NCBI GenBank assembly: GCA_000611775.1
Contig: KK106982.1
Span: forward strand, 806,001-870,000
From: Umbilicaria muhlenbergii
Lineage: Eukaryota > Ascomycota > Lecanoromycetes > Umbilicariales > Umbilicariaceae
Reading direction: 5' to 3'
DNA: 64,000 bases
Shown here: positions 11,707 through 24,296 of the stretch, one piece after another
Layout of the letters: every line of letters starts with the position of its first letter
Position numbering within the stretch: position 1 is the stretch's first letter
Made by a program: the position numbers and the translations under genes
Notes under the pieces: generated by a model
The model's database searches: none
Seen by the model: only the letters and a program-made list of their open reading frames with translations
Told to the model about the DNA's origin: nothing

Positions 11707-14700
11707 ATGGGGCAGGGTTTCTCCACAACGACCCTGTCGTCGGGCTCTGCAGGTATCGATGTGCGTGAGCTGTCGGATCTCACGTACGAGAAGTCACTCG
11801 GCTCAGCAAGATTCATTAAAACAATTCGAGCAAGGCATCAACATGGCTTGGTGGTTATCAAAGCAGTCGCAAAACCATCTCCAGCACTAGACCTGGGTCA
11901 ATACGTCAAAGCCATACGCCGTGAGTAGGTTGGTTCCTTGATCTTCAGGACTTGGAAGAAGCTAAGACGCCCCGCAGAGGAACGTGATGCACTTGCGGAT
12001 GTCGCAAACGTTCTAAGCTATCAGAGAGTTTTCGAAACAAGCACGAATGGATATCTCGTAAGACAGTATCTGTATAGCTCGCTCTATGACCGCATGAGGT
12101 ATGTCAAAAGCTTTTCTTCGGGACAAGGCGTAGACTAACAGTGACAGCACACGGCCATTCCTTGAGGACATCGAGAAGAAATGGCTTGCTTTTCAACTGC
12201 TATGCGCACTCCGAGACTGCCACTCTCGTAATGTCTTTCACGGTGACATCAAAACCGAAAATGTGTTGGTTACGTCCTGGAACTGGCTCTATCTCACCGA
12301 TTTCTCCTCGTGTTTTAAGAAGACATATCTACCAGAGGACAACCCTGCCGACTTTTCCTACTACTTCGATACCTCTGGTAGGAGAACATGCTACTTGGCC
12401 CCTGAGCGTTTTCTAGGCCCAGGTGAGAAAGATGATGGCAAGGGTGTCAATTGGGCAATGGACGTGTTCAGTGCTGGGTGCGTTATTGCGGAGCTTTTCC
12501 TTGAAACGCCCATCTTCTCCCTTAGCCAACTTTACAAGTATCGGAAATCAGAGTACGACCCCAAGATTGGATACCTTAGCAAGATTCAAGATCCCGAAAT
12601 TCGGGCTCTGGTAACGCACATGATAGAACTGGAGCCCGAGTCAAGGTACTCAGTGGAGGAGTACCTTAACTTCTGGCGACGCAAAGCCTTTCCCGAGTAC
12701 TTCTACAGCTTTCTACATCAGTATATGGGGTTAATTACAGATCCGGCCTCTGGACGTGCGCCTGTACTACCGGAGACTACGAGCTTTGGCGACGCTGACG
12801 ATAGGATTGATCGAGTGTTCTATGATTTCGACAAGATTTCGTACTTTCTGGGATACGAGCATGACAATTCCCCGCGGGCTGCAGAAACAAGCTTTGAATT
12901 CAAAACCACAGGGATTATACCAGTACAAATTGACATTCCGAATAACCGCCACCAGGCGTCAACTGTCGGCAGACGCCCTGGAGACGACGGGACTCTTATT
13001 TTCTTGACGCTTGTAGTTTCATCGCTGCGTAATACCGCTAGAGCTACGGCAAGGGTGCGAGCCTGTGATCTGATGTTGGCATTTGCCGAAAAGATCACGG
13101 ACGAAGCAAAACTTGATCGTGTGCTGCCTTATGTGGCCACACTACTGAACGATCGCGCTGACATTGTCAAAATCGCTGCCGTCCGCACCATGACCCAGCT
13201 AGTAAGGTGCACCCCTCGCGCAGAACTGAGCTGGGATTAACTTCATACAGCTAGCATTGATCACTGTTGTATCGCCGGTCAATGCCCACGTGTTTACGGA
13301 ATACGTTCGCCCTCGACTTCAGCATCTGGTTCAGGGGCCGGGATCAAAGGCAAAGCCGGTAGTACGAGCAACGTATGCCTCATGCTTAGCTACGCTTGCG
13401 CATACGTCGTCGATGATCCTAGATATGGTCCAAGCCCTTAGGGCTGATGGCTCAATACCCACCATAGACCCTGAGGCAGAAGATAGCGTTGCTACAAATG
13501 TAGCCTATCAGAATCTATTTGACGTTGCGCGGCATGATCTGGCTGAGCATTTCGAGTTGCACACGAAAGCATTACTGGAGGACCGTGACATCTTAGTTCG
13601 GCGATCGTTCCTTGGATCTGTGTCTAGCCTTTGCGTCTTCTTTGGGAGCTTGAAAGCGAACGATGTGGTTCTCAGTCACCTGAACACGTATCTTAATGAC
13701 AAGGACTGGATGCTGAGATGTGCTTTCTTCCAAACCATTGTCGGGGTAGCTACATTTGTTGGGGGCCCAAGTCTGGAAGAATTCATATTACCTCTGATGG
13801 TTCAAGCCTTGACCGACCCCGAAGAGTTTGTTGTGGAAAAGGTGTTGTCATCATTCGCAAACATGGCCGAGCTTGGTCTTTTCCAGCGGTCCAAGACCTG
13901 GGAGATGGTCGATGTTGTTGGTCGTTTCATGATGCATCCAAATATATGGATTAGGGAAGCTGCTGTTCATTACATTTCTGCTGCTACGCAGTATCTGTCC
14001 GCGGCCGACACTCATTGCATCATCTTGCCTCTTGTTCAGCCTTATCTCAAAACATCCATAATGGATTTTACAGAGACGAACATCCTTGATGCGCTCAAAA
14101 AACCGCTTTCAAGGACCGTGCTCGACATGGCAGCGATATGGGCTACAAAGGCCGAGCGAGGACTTTTCTGGAAACCGATACAACAACAGAGGACGTTCTC
14201 ATTCAATTCTTCGGAACAAACCATACCAGTGATATCTTCAAAGGATCTTGGTACCAATGCTTTCAGTAGAATACCAAAGAATGAGGAGGATGAACAATGG
14301 ATAACACGATTGAGAAATCTAGGTATGGGTACAGATGATGATTTCAAGCTGATAGCTTTAAGGGAGTACACTTGGCGCATGGCACGGACTAGGCCCCGGG
14401 AGGCCATCAACGCTCCACCGTCACGTCTGAACGACGTCTTAAAGCTCAAAGAGATGGATATTACACCACAGACAATCTTTTTTGAAACCAACAGAAGACA
14501 AGGAAAGGCGCGGCGAAGGCTCTCGCATGACGGTTCACAAGCCAGCAGTTTTAAGGAAAAGCCGCACACGATAGCAGACGCCCTTCTCGATGCGTCAATG
14601 ACGATCGATGAATCTGTCGCTCATCGTAAAAAGTCCCACGTTAACAGCCGGAAAGAAAGAATCAACGAAATTGAATCGCTACTACCTTTGCCATCTAGCT

Positions 14701-16631
14701 CTCCAAGATCACGGCAAGAATCTCCAACCTTACCTGTATCATTGTCTTCTTCGTCCAGTACTCGTCACACTTCGCGGGATTATTCTGCTCCGCCTTCAGA
14801 TGGAGAAGCAAGGCGACCGTCTCGTCTGTTGTCCCGGATGAATACTGACGACACTATTGGAGCCGAGGGCTCCACGAACCGTGGGAATGCCCCGAGAACA
14901 AGTCATCAATCAGAAAGGGTCAACGGAATGAGACACAAATCCAGTGCGATCAATCTGCTTAATAGAAGAGATACACCGAAGACCCTCGCGGAGACTAGCA
15001 CAACTTCAGCGACCGCTGTTGGAACTGTGGATGGCCCATTTAGCCGTGATGATCATCCGCATCCATCATCGGCCTTACCGAACCAAGTGGAGCAGAGGCA
15101 GGTTCCCCCGGCTGCACGACCTGGAGGTCATACATATGATGGGAGCGATCCGAATGTTATGAAGCTTCTTGATTCACTTGCGAACGAACACTACCCAGCG
15201 GACGTGGTGGATTTTGGACCACTAGTGGCGCCTGTAAAACGGCGGCGAGTCCAGAGAAGTGCCGATGTTCCAGAGAGTGAGGCTCCATGGCGTCCCGAAG
15301 GAACGTTGGTAGCGACGTTTGGTGAGCACACCGGGCCGATTAACCGTGTCCAACCTTCGCCAGACCATGTGTTCTTCATTACAGCCTCAGATGACGGTAC
15401 TGTGAAGATCTGGGACACCTCAAGATTGGAACGAAACTTGGCCCATCGGTCTCGGCAGACGCATAAGCATGCGGATGGCACACAAGTCAAGTGCATTACC
15501 TTCGTTGAGAACACACATACCTTCATCAGTTGCGCTACAGATGGCAGCGTCCACGTGGTCAAAGTGGATTGTATTAGTTCTGGCGATACTACCAAGTATG
15601 GCAAGCTTCGGCTCCTTCGTCAGTATCGATTGCCTGATGGCGAGTATGCGGTCTGGTCAACGCACTTTAAGGCGGAGACGAACTCTGTCCTCTTACTTGC
15701 GACGAATACCTCACGCGTTGTTGCTTTGGATCTCAGGACGATGGCTGTACTCTACACCTTTGACAACCCGGTACATCATGGCACGCCCACGTGCTTTTGT
15801 GTTGACAAAAAGCACAACTGGTTACTGCTAGGGACCTCCCATGGGGTATTGGACTTCTGGGACCTTCGATTCCGGATTCGACTCAAGGCTTGGGGCCTAG
15901 CTGGTGGCACGCCAATACACCGACTGCATATTCATCCATTGAAGGGTAGGGGAAGATGGGTCTGTGTGGCCGGAGGAACTGGCCAAAACGATATTACCGT
16001 CTGGGATGTTGTAGATACACAATGCCATGAGGTCTACCGCGCGGGCGGCAGCCACGGTAATGGCAAAGATGGCCTGAAGCTTTACGAAGCGTGGAAAGTT
16101 GACGAGGAAAAGCCTGAAGAAATGCTCGGGCGCTTTGCTACCAGTCTCGAACCTTCAACTAGTGGCAGCGTCGATAGAGGCGTCCGTGCTCTCGCCGTTG
16201 GAACTGATGCTCCTGACGATGGTCGAGAATCCAAGTACAGCTTCTTCCTCGCTGGTGGGTCGGACAGGAAGGTTAGGTTCTGGGATCTTGCACGTGTTGA
16301 AGCATCGATGGTAGTCAGCGGCTTGGATTTGGAGGAAGGAAAGCCAATATTCATGGCATCACAACCGACACCGAAGCTCACGCTCAACACTGAAAGGCTC
16401 CCACAATCAGGTCCTACAGCGCCCAATGCGGGACCGAATAACAAGGCTCAGTCAAACAATGCAGTAAAGAGGGGAAGCGGCAGACCACCCAGATCGACTG
16501 TCATATCGCAGCAGCAACAACAGTTATTGAAGAGTCATCTCGATTCCATCTTAGATGTGGCGCTGCTGGAATATCCCTGTGGGATGACTGTCTCTGTAGA
16601 TAGAGCGGGCGTCATTTATGTTTTTCAATGA
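11707..16631 (+). CDS. vps15: Vps15/p150 regulatory subunit of PI3-kinase
   Basis: Four exons: 11707..11920, 11978..12098, 12148..13201, 13251..16631; 1589 aa, normal for filamentous fungi. Vps15 anchors and activates the class III PI3-kinase Vps34 on endosomal and autophagic membranes. The protein opens MGQGFSTT, a good N-myristoylation signal, as known for Vps15. The kinase-like domain has the catalytic loop FHGDIKTENVL and TDFSS where DFG is expected, a normal divergence in this family. HEAT repeats follow (residues about 390-800), then a low-complexity Ser/Arg-rich linker, then a C-terminal WD40 domain (FITASDDGTVKIWDTSR; GGSDRKVRFWDLARV; ends AGVIYVFQ). The first intron joins KAIRQERDALADV in frame. 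Confidence 0.96.
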
Positions 16632-17173
16632 TATCTCGCCAAGGAGAGTGGAGTTGGTGGGTTGGCAAGGAAGCCGCTGGAGGCACAGGACTGCTGGACT
16701 GTGCAAACATAGTACCAAGGTGTCATTTCTCGGTTGGAGGTACTATGGGATTCTCAAGGTTCTTGGGGCTTTTTGATTGCTTTGATGCTACTGTAAGGTC
16801 AACCGACGACTTACTAGCATGCTGTTCCATATAGACGAAAACTATGGAATTGGGCAAAAAATCGCCGTCCCCCGAGGCACAGAAATAGTCCGGATACTCT
16901 GCTGTACTTTGTGTGAAGAGCATACAGACTCGTAGTAAAACCACAAACGTAAAGTACCCGCAGTCCTGTGCTCGCGGTCCTGATTTGTACTAGCGCGAAC
17001 TTCGAGGTCGAACTTTTGAAGATCTCGCGACCAAAAGCCCTACGACCATCCACCGCAAGGTAGCTCAATTTAAAACCGTCACACTTACAAATCCGGCCCA
17101 GTTCTTGAATAGACGCCATCTCAGCGCGTCGATACACAAACCTGGCTAGAGACGACAACCATACCCCGTCAGC
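16632..17173. other. Intergenic, VPS15 to LEA1
   Basis: This 542 bp stretch contains the VPS15 3' end and the LEA1 promoter. A 114-codon minus-strand frame (16814-17158) has no domain and ends just before the LEA1 start; I do not support it as a gene. Confidence 0.5.
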
Positions 17174-18291
17174 ATGAGGCTAACGGCCGACCTGATCCAA
17201 ACCTCCCTCTCCTACCTCAACCCTCTCAAAGAACGCGAACTAGATCTCAGAGGTGCGTCAAGCTGAAAAGAGCAGATACTACACTTGTTTTGGCGAGCGA
17301 GCTCCATTGATATCATTATGAGAGGACCATAGGCCACAAAATCCCCGCCATCGAGAACTTGGGCGTCGCAAAAGTTGGGCTTCCCCCCATCCTTCTAGAC
17401 GGCATAATCGGTGTATGTTTACTGACGAGTTACAACTGTAGGATCAAGATGCCATCGATTTCACCGACAACGACATCACCATCCTCTCCAGCTTCCCCCT
17501 CTCCCCCCGCCTGCGCACTCTCCTCCTCGCGCGCAACAGAGTCAACAGTATCCAACCCTCCCTCGCAACTTCGATACCCAACCTCACCACCCTCGTCCTC
17601 ACCTCCAATAATTTCGCCGAACTCGCCGATCTGGATCCCTTGAGACATTTCACGAAACTGACGCATCTGTCGCTGTTGGAAAACCCGGTTACGCGGCGAG
17701 AGGTGAGAAAGCCCCCCTGTTCTCGGAATGAGGGATGTGGATGTGGATGTGAGGATGGAGGATGAAGCTGACTTGGCGGCGAGGGGTAGCATTATCGGTA
17801 TTGGATCATATGGCGATGCCCTAGTGTTCGGTTTCTCGACTACCAAAGGGTCAAAGACGCCGAACGCAGCAAAGCCAGCGACCTATTCGGGACCCTCAAA
17901 GAGCCCTCGGCGCTTGCGTCAAAGGTCAATCACCCTTTTACCCCATCCCTTCAAACCCCCCCCCCCAAAAACCCCCCCACCATCCCCTCTCCTCCACTCC
18001 CCTCCCACTTACTAAAACACGCTCTCACCCCACCCCCAGATCATGGGCATCAAATCCCGCACCTTTGACATCCCCGGCACCACCACCAGCTTGGCCGGCG
18101 CGAACGGCACCCGACCGGGGGAGAAAGCGTACCGGGTGCAGCTGACGGCCAAGGAGAAGAAGCGGGTGGAGGAGCTGATCCGGAACGCGAAGAGTTTGCA
18201 GGAGATTACGAGGTTGGAGAAGGAGTTGAATGAGGGGCGGATACCGGGTGGGGCAATAGGGGCGGGGGGCGTGGAGGGGATGGAGGAGTAG
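17174..18291 (+). CDS. lea1: U2 snRNP component A' (Lea1)
   Basis: Five exons: 17174..17252, 17333..17373, 17442..17702, 17790..17924, 18040..18291; 255 aa. U2A' binds U2B'' and stem-loop IV of U2 snRNA in the spliceosome. The leucine-rich repeats are clear (LRTLLLARNRVNSIQPSLAT, LTTLVLTSNNFAELADLDPL, LTHLSLLENPVTRRE) and the cap motif HYRYWIIWRCPSVRFLDYQ is recovered by the third intron. The C terminus (IMGIKSRTFD, LTAKEKKRVEELI, LEKELNEGRIPGG) matches fungal U2A'. Two oddities: intron 2 (17374..17441) uses the weak donor GTTGGG, and intron 4 (17925..18039) is almost entirely pyrimidine with long C runs. Confidence 0.94.
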
Positions 18292-18559
18292 TGTCGAAGG
18301 GGAGCGGGGGAAGGGAGATGGGAGGGAAATGGGCTGTTGGATATTGCCATATCAACACTTGAGGGGAGGTCTTCCCAGTAAGACTGTCAAGGTGTTTGTA
18401 TGTGCATTTCGTTGCTACGATATCCATATCCACGTCTTCGCTTCCAAGGAAAATATCATTACACCCTGTCTGTCACCGGCTCCACTCCCCCACCCCCCCA
18501 TAACCGTCCACATCGAATCCCCACGCACGTCAACCCCATCCATCCCACACGAAGGCATC

Positions 18560-20467
18560 TCAAGCACCCGTAAACGGCCCCGGCGCACCCCGATCACTCG
18601 GCCCATCCGTATTCGCAAACATCGCCTGCGCTTGCGCCGTCTCCGCCGCCCCACTCTGCCGGCCCATCGTGCGCTCCTGCGACGTCTCCCCAATCTCCGT
18701 TCCATCCTCCACGCGGTGGCCGTGGTGCCGGTGCTGATGCCCGCCTTCGCGCTCGTACCCGGCGCTTTGCTGCTCACCCGCGTACTGGCTTCCCTGCGAG
18801 TCCTGAGCGCCTTGGTCGTATTGACTGCCTTGTTGTGGGCCGGCGGGAACGCCGCGGTGCTCGTATTGGCGGTCGGCCGGGAAGGGGGTGGTTTGCGTGT
18901 ACTGCGCGGATTGGGCGCCTGGTTGCGAGTATTGAGCGCCTTGCGGCTGACTAGTCGGTAGGGTCCCGAGCGGTTGGGAGGCGACGCCTCCGGCAGGCGT
19001 GTCTAGGTCGTGGATGTAGTATTTCAGGTACGGATGGTCTTGCAGGATCTCGCCTTCTTGCAAGGGCTGGTCAGTTTGTCGGAGGGATTGACTCGGCTGC
19101 GAGACCGCTCCGTACTGCGGGACTACTCCCTGCTGCGGAACCGCTTCTTGCTGCGAGACTACTCCCTGCTGCGAGGCATCTCGTCCCTTGGGGGCGCTCT
19201 GGTACGTATCGTCCTGCTTCGTGGTAGTGTCCGGCGGAGCAGACTCACTCACACCACCAGTCGGAGTTTCGCCATCCCTCTTCGCAATCTTCACGAATTG
19301 GTCGGGAGTATGCCCATCTTGCGAGGTCTCAGCCTGAGGTTCATGCGAGTGCTCGGGTACCGCAGTTCGAGTTCCTGAGGTTCCGGCCTCGTCGCCGAGC
19401 TGGCTCTTCAGATCGTCCCTCTCTTGCATTTCTCGAATGAGTTCCTTGAACTCGGGATCGCCTTCGCTTTCTTTCTCTCCGGCTAGTTTCTGAAATTCGT
19501 TACGGTGGGTTTTCATCCAATTGATGTCGTCGCCAGCCTATGCAAACCCCATCAGCGTTAGCGAAACAGCAGAAGCGTAAGCTTGGGTACAGGAACAGAA
19601 CGAAGGATACTGCTTAGCGGTTACCCCACGATTACTCAATAAGTAAGATGTAAAGTCGTCGAGACAGTTCCCAGCTAGAGACTACCGCTTATTTAGGAAG
19701 GGCGTGGACTCATCACTCACCTGCGGAAGAATGAATCCGGCCTCCATTGCTGTTGTGATGGTGGGGAGGATGAATATGGCTCGCAACTTGTATTCAGGTC
19801 CGTCGTGCTGGATGACCTTGTCCCACTCCTCCGTAAGCTCCTGGCAGATCTTTTCATATAGATCACTGGAGCGCCCACCGCCATTGCGGATGTAGGCTAT
19901 GATACGGTTGGTTCGTTTCTATTAGAGGTAAAGAAGTTAATGTGAGGTCGGAACGACACGACGTTAGGAAGGGGTGGATTGTGCGGAACATTGCTTCTAT
20001 GCACTATGTGATATCAATGGCCAGCCCGGTGCAACTCGACAACAAGTGGCAATTTCCGAGCCGGAGGTCCCCCCGACTACTTATTCAGCAATGCCATTGG
20101 TCCCTGACCCTTCTCAAGGTAGGGGCTTTGAGTTCTTTATTTCCCAATTGAGTAGTGGAGGAGCCCCTCCGCTGAAGAAGGCCACTTGATCTGACTCTGA
20201 ACCTCAGGCACCGGCTCACTTGGTTTGACAGGTCTCGCGGAAGGGAGGGGGTGCGCAGAAGAGGTCCTGTGACAGCAAGGGAAGTGGGGAGCGTACTGGC
20301 TTTCCTCCAACATAGGTGACCTGCTGCGCGACGTTTGTAAAACGCACATTGACAAAGAGAGAAGGGGTGGTGAAGGTGAGGGTATGGATCCGAGTGATTC
20401 CGGCCGCAAGCTTGTCCAGCTGCAGCGGGGAGAGGTGAATAGTATGCTCCACTTCAAAGAGCGGCAT
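18560..20467 (-). CDS. Tautomerase-family (cis-CaaD-like) protein with long disordered tail
   Basis: Three exons: complement(18560..19537, 19721..19918, 20297..20467); 448 aa. The first ~140 residues are a fungal tautomerase-superfamily domain: MPLFEVEHTIHLSP places a Pro right after Met, the catalytic base of this superfamily, followed by FTTPSLFVNVRFTN, TYVGGKPKRTNRIIAYIRNG and TAMEAGFILPQAGDDINWMK. Ordinary members end shortly after this. Here about 280 further residues follow, rich in Gln, Gly, Ser and Pro, with near-repeats such as SQQGVVSQQEAVPQQGVVPQ and a His-rich patch. The tail stays in frame for almost 900 bases, so it is part of the protein. Introns of 378 and 183 nt are long for this window. 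Substrate is unknown. Confidence 0.85.
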
Positions 20468-21589
20468 TGTGCGAGAAAAGAGATGGTTGATGTGTTAAAA
20501 TGAAGCGATTGGGTTTGAGGTAGAGAGAGAGAGAGTTGCTGCGAAGTACAGAGTAGTCAGGTAGTGATGGTAGTGAGGGGATCCAATGCAAAAGCAAAAG
20601 CACGGCACCGGCGTGAAGCGCGACAGCGACAGCGGCAGGTGCTACGTAAGAGCGGCATGTGAGTGCTGCCTCTGAGTGCTGCCTCTGCACATGGGAATTC
20701 GTGGTGGGGAACATTCACCGCCTGCCCCGGCACTCCAGGCTGCCGTCATGCCGAGGCTCGTCATCGGGCCTTGTTTCGCTCAAGCCTGCTGCCAAGGCGG
20801 GAGATCGCCCGGTATCAATCCCCGCCACGCTGCCGGCTCTGCTTCCGCACATGCATTGTTGTCAGCCTGCGTCAGACCGAATGCGAGTAATGTACTCCCA
20901 ACTGGCCCTCCTCGCAGTCCTCGGCGTGGGGAACCCCTCGGTGTTTGATCAAGTGCGTGCATACTACACAAGTCGTTCTCGGACTACAATGGATCATGAT
21001 CAAATGAACCTCTCATTCTTGATCTGCTACTGAGAGCTGCTGGGGCCCCCCTTTTGGCCTTTTTGTCTTAGCAATACAACTCAATCTACAGAACAGCACC
21101 AACGACGTTTGCCGGTACATGGCACACGTTAGCACACGTACGCACTGCACCTGGCCATCATAATCCATGCGTTGAATCATTTGCAGTCTTCTTCATCACA
21201 CACAGCATGGCGCAAGGACTACATGACAATCGTTTTCCTGCATGCCTTCAACACCGTTGTTCGAAACAAGAGCTGCAAACATGGCGCAAACACATATCAA
21301 CTTCCTGCCACAGCTACTGGCCTTAACAAATATTCGGCCAGTCCATTGCCGTGGCTGAGTATCCCTGGCCATGGCAGTGCCACATACCTCCGTCTGTCCA
21401 AATTTGTGGCACGCATTCCTCCAAGTCCATCGAGCTAGATCCCACCCCCGCCTACTTCGAGGGAGGGGTCGGGCTTCGCACACCTAGATACCCGGACAGT
21501 CGAGTTTGCAACGAATGGCGGATGTACTGCCAGGCAATGGCGTTCAATGGATACCCGGGCTTTGAAACAAGCGTCGAGTTCGGGAGGGC
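20468..21589. other. Intergenic, tautomerase gene to PAT1
   Basis: This 1.1 kb stretch holds the promoter of the tautomerase gene and the 3' flank of PAT1. It contains a (GA)n tract near 20521-20535 in the probable leader and a 13-bp tandem duplication at 20661-20686. Short open frames overlap one another without domains. I see no gene. Confidence 0.55.
20661..20686 (+). repeat. 13-bp tandem duplication
   Basis: GAGTGCTGCCTCT occurs twice, back to back, about 200 bp upstream of the tautomerase start. It is exact and looks recent. Confidence 0.8.
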
Positions 21590-24296
21590 TTAGCCAAGTA
21601 ATTCAACGTCGAGTCCAATTGCGCGCATAAAAAGGTTGACATTGCTGAGCCTTTGGGTTGCCATTCCTGGAGGCAGTGTCTTGGCTTGCATGACCGTCTC
21701 CATCACCCGATCCCTGTAGTAATCCATTCGTTAGTATCATCAACGTGCAATAGTATCAGGAAAGAGTACTTACTTTACAGCAATGACAAGTCTCTGCTGC
21801 TGCTCAGGACTGGCACCGATGCCGATGGCCGCCAAGAATTGCCAGACATATACGTCTTCTCCAGAATTGATGGAACCCGGGAAGACATTCGCGAGGATCT
21901 GTTCCAGTACGTCGAACAACCGGTTGTAGAGCGATGTCCACTGCTCCCATTCCTGGTCTGGCGTAGCTCCTGCTTGTCTTACAAGCTCTGCGCGACTGAT
22001 CAGCATCGTCAAAATGCCCAAGCCAATCTTCGTTCGTGAAATGCCCTGGACATTGACTCGGTCGAGAATCAGACCCAGCAAGCCGATGACGATGCCCAGT
22101 GGTGCTTCATTGACATATGCGAAAAGACTGGGCATGACTGCTTGTGAAAACAGCTCAACTTCTTCACGCACCGCCGTGGGTAGTTGAATTTCGTTGGGCT
22201 GGAGTTGGGCAAGGCGAATAACGTCCAAAAAGTCAAGGTGGACAATAATCATGGTTAGAACGGTAAGACGTTGCTCCTGATCGATGTGGCGGAAAATGCG
22301 CGGTATGGCCTTTTTGCCCTTGGCATATGACAGAAATGCTATGAATGGATGCAGCACAGAAGATCCCTGCATGATTGGTTCCATAACCTTCATCTCACTC
22401 CAGAGCTTTTCATTGAGACTTTGCATGGTACGACGCCACTCCATGTGATGCTGGATGGTAGCTGCGTCACTGTCTTCGGTTGGTGGTGGTGGTAGCCGAC
22501 GCTCATGGTCTTCCATCCGCATCAAAGTCCCATATACAGCCTCGATGTTCTTGAGAACCGATTTTCGGTCACTTGAACTCATCTGACTCTGTGGGACCTT
22601 CCTGGCGCTGGCTTGACGGCCAGCGCTGTGGGGACGATTCGTGACGTCTCCGCTCTCTGTTCGCTTGATGTTGAGCAACGGCTTTGGGGTCTTCGCGTTG
22701 CTAAACGATATCTTACCCAAGCTCCCTTCAATGACCAACTGCTTGTTCTTCGGCTTGAGTTTCGCGGCCTCGACAGCGCGCTGGACTTGCTGCTCCATCC
22801 TTTGCATGTGATTGTCGCCACCGCGACCCTGCCTTCTAGCCAAACCACTTTGGCGACCACCAGTCTGGAAGAGATAGGTCTGTGCAAAATGGCTTAGCGG
22901 CTGATGAGGATTCTGTCGTGGGCCTCCACGTATCTGGCTATGGACTTGATAATAGAAGTCTTCAGATAAGGCAGCGTCTGGATCTTGTTCGTTTACATTA
23001 CCCGTTGCTGTCATGAGTTGCTGTAGCTGAATACGCGTCACAAAATTCTTGTCTTGTGGGGTCATCAGGCCGTTGTCCTTTGACAAAAGATAAATCTTAT
23101 GATTGCGCTTCGCCCGCTTCGCATCCTCGACAAGAAAAGCGGCACGCTCCTCTTCAGATAACTGCATAAGCTGCTGAGGGTGCGTGATGATAGGTGGTTG
23201 ATGCAGTAAGCTTGTCGGTACAGGGAGTGGTACAGCCTGCGGAACTTGCACAGAACGAGGTTGTTCCACTGGCCGCGGGCCAGGCTGAGCTTGATGTCTC
23301 CTAGGATTCTGCAATATTTGACGGGGTTGATGGGGCTCACGAGTGTCTGGCGCAGGTTGCGATGGCGGTTGCTGACGTTGCAAGATCTGCGGAGGCTGGA
23401 CAGCTGGTCCAGGCATCTCGGCTGGACGAGGTTGCATCGACGTCGGTGCCTGACGAGTCGGCCGTTGATCAGGATGATGAGACTGCATAGGCTGAGGTAT
23501 AGGCATAGCCTGCTGAGGCATGGATTGCTGAGGACGCAACTGCATCTGCGGCAAGGCTGCGGGAGAAGGCATTTGCGCCTGCTGTTGAGGAGCCTGGCTT
23601 GTAGTTGGTTTCTTAGCCTGCGAACGCATCGCAGCTTCAACTTCTTCCAGGCTCATCATCTTTTTGGCTGGTTGTGCCCCAGAGCTAGGCTGCCCGTACG
23701 GACCATGACTTCCTTGTCGGCCATGCGCAGTATCCAAGCCACTGGAGGGCCTTAAAGGCGCTGTTCCCCATAGACTAGCATTGACTTGTAGATCTGGAAT
23801 ATAACCTGGCTCCTTGTATTTCTCATACCCAGTTCGTGCCGGCTGTGATGCTGGTTTTGGAGAGCCAGCAGCTTTTGTGGCAACGGATTTCGGTGGCGCC
23901 TGTAGGCGGCCGAATCGCAATTGCTCTTCGTTGATCGCATCTGAAACCTTTGCAGTTTGACCAAAGAAGTCGAAATCTTTCCCTATGGGCTGGGCAGCCG
24001 CAGCAGGGCCCTGACCATCGCCACCAAAGGTGTCGTCGTTCAAGTCGTCATTGGCTTCTTCGAGCTGGTCGCCCAGACCGTCGTACGTGTCGTCGAAGTC
24101 AATGCTAAGAATAGATGAGCTTTGAGACCCAAATACAGCTGGACAACAGATGTTTCACTCACGCATCATCGTCTTCCTCTGATGCTTGAGTCCGAGAAAG
24201 CCCCGCAAAGGGATCTGGAGCTTGACCGAATCCTGGAGCTGTAGTAGGATGCCCTTGATCTCTTGGCAGCGTCGCATTGGAACCGAAGAAAGTCAT
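21590..24296 (-). CDS. pat1: Pat1, mRNA decapping activator
   Basis: Three exons: complement(21590..21713, 21774..24104, 24163..24296); 862 aa. Pat1 links deadenylated mRNA, the Lsm1-7 ring and Dcp1/Dcp2 in cytoplasmic P-bodies. The N terminus (MTFFGSNATLP, then acidic DDTYDGLGDQLEEANDDLND and GKDFDFFGQTAKV) matches the conserved Pat1 start that binds Dhh1. A long Pro/Gln-rich disordered segment covers about residues 160-370. The C-terminal alpha-helical domain runs from about residue 550 (SVLKNIEAVYGTLMRMEDHE; VLHPFIAFLSYAKGKKAIPR) to the end. The last intron (21714..21773) is needed to reach RLSNVNLFMRAIGLDVELLG, the family C terminus. Confidence 0.95.

Noticed and set aside
16814-17158. 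114-codon minus-strand frame between VPS15 and LEA1
   Set aside because: No recognisable domain and no splice pattern; it would overlap the LEA1 promoter.
18329-18961. 210-codon + strand frame over the tautomerase tail
   Set aside because: It is an Arg/Leu-rich shadow of the repetitive tail on the other strand.
20137-20457. 106-codon minus-strand frame at the tautomerase start
   Set aside because: It overlaps exon 1 of the tautomerase gene in another frame; the MPLFEVEHTI frame is clearly the real one.
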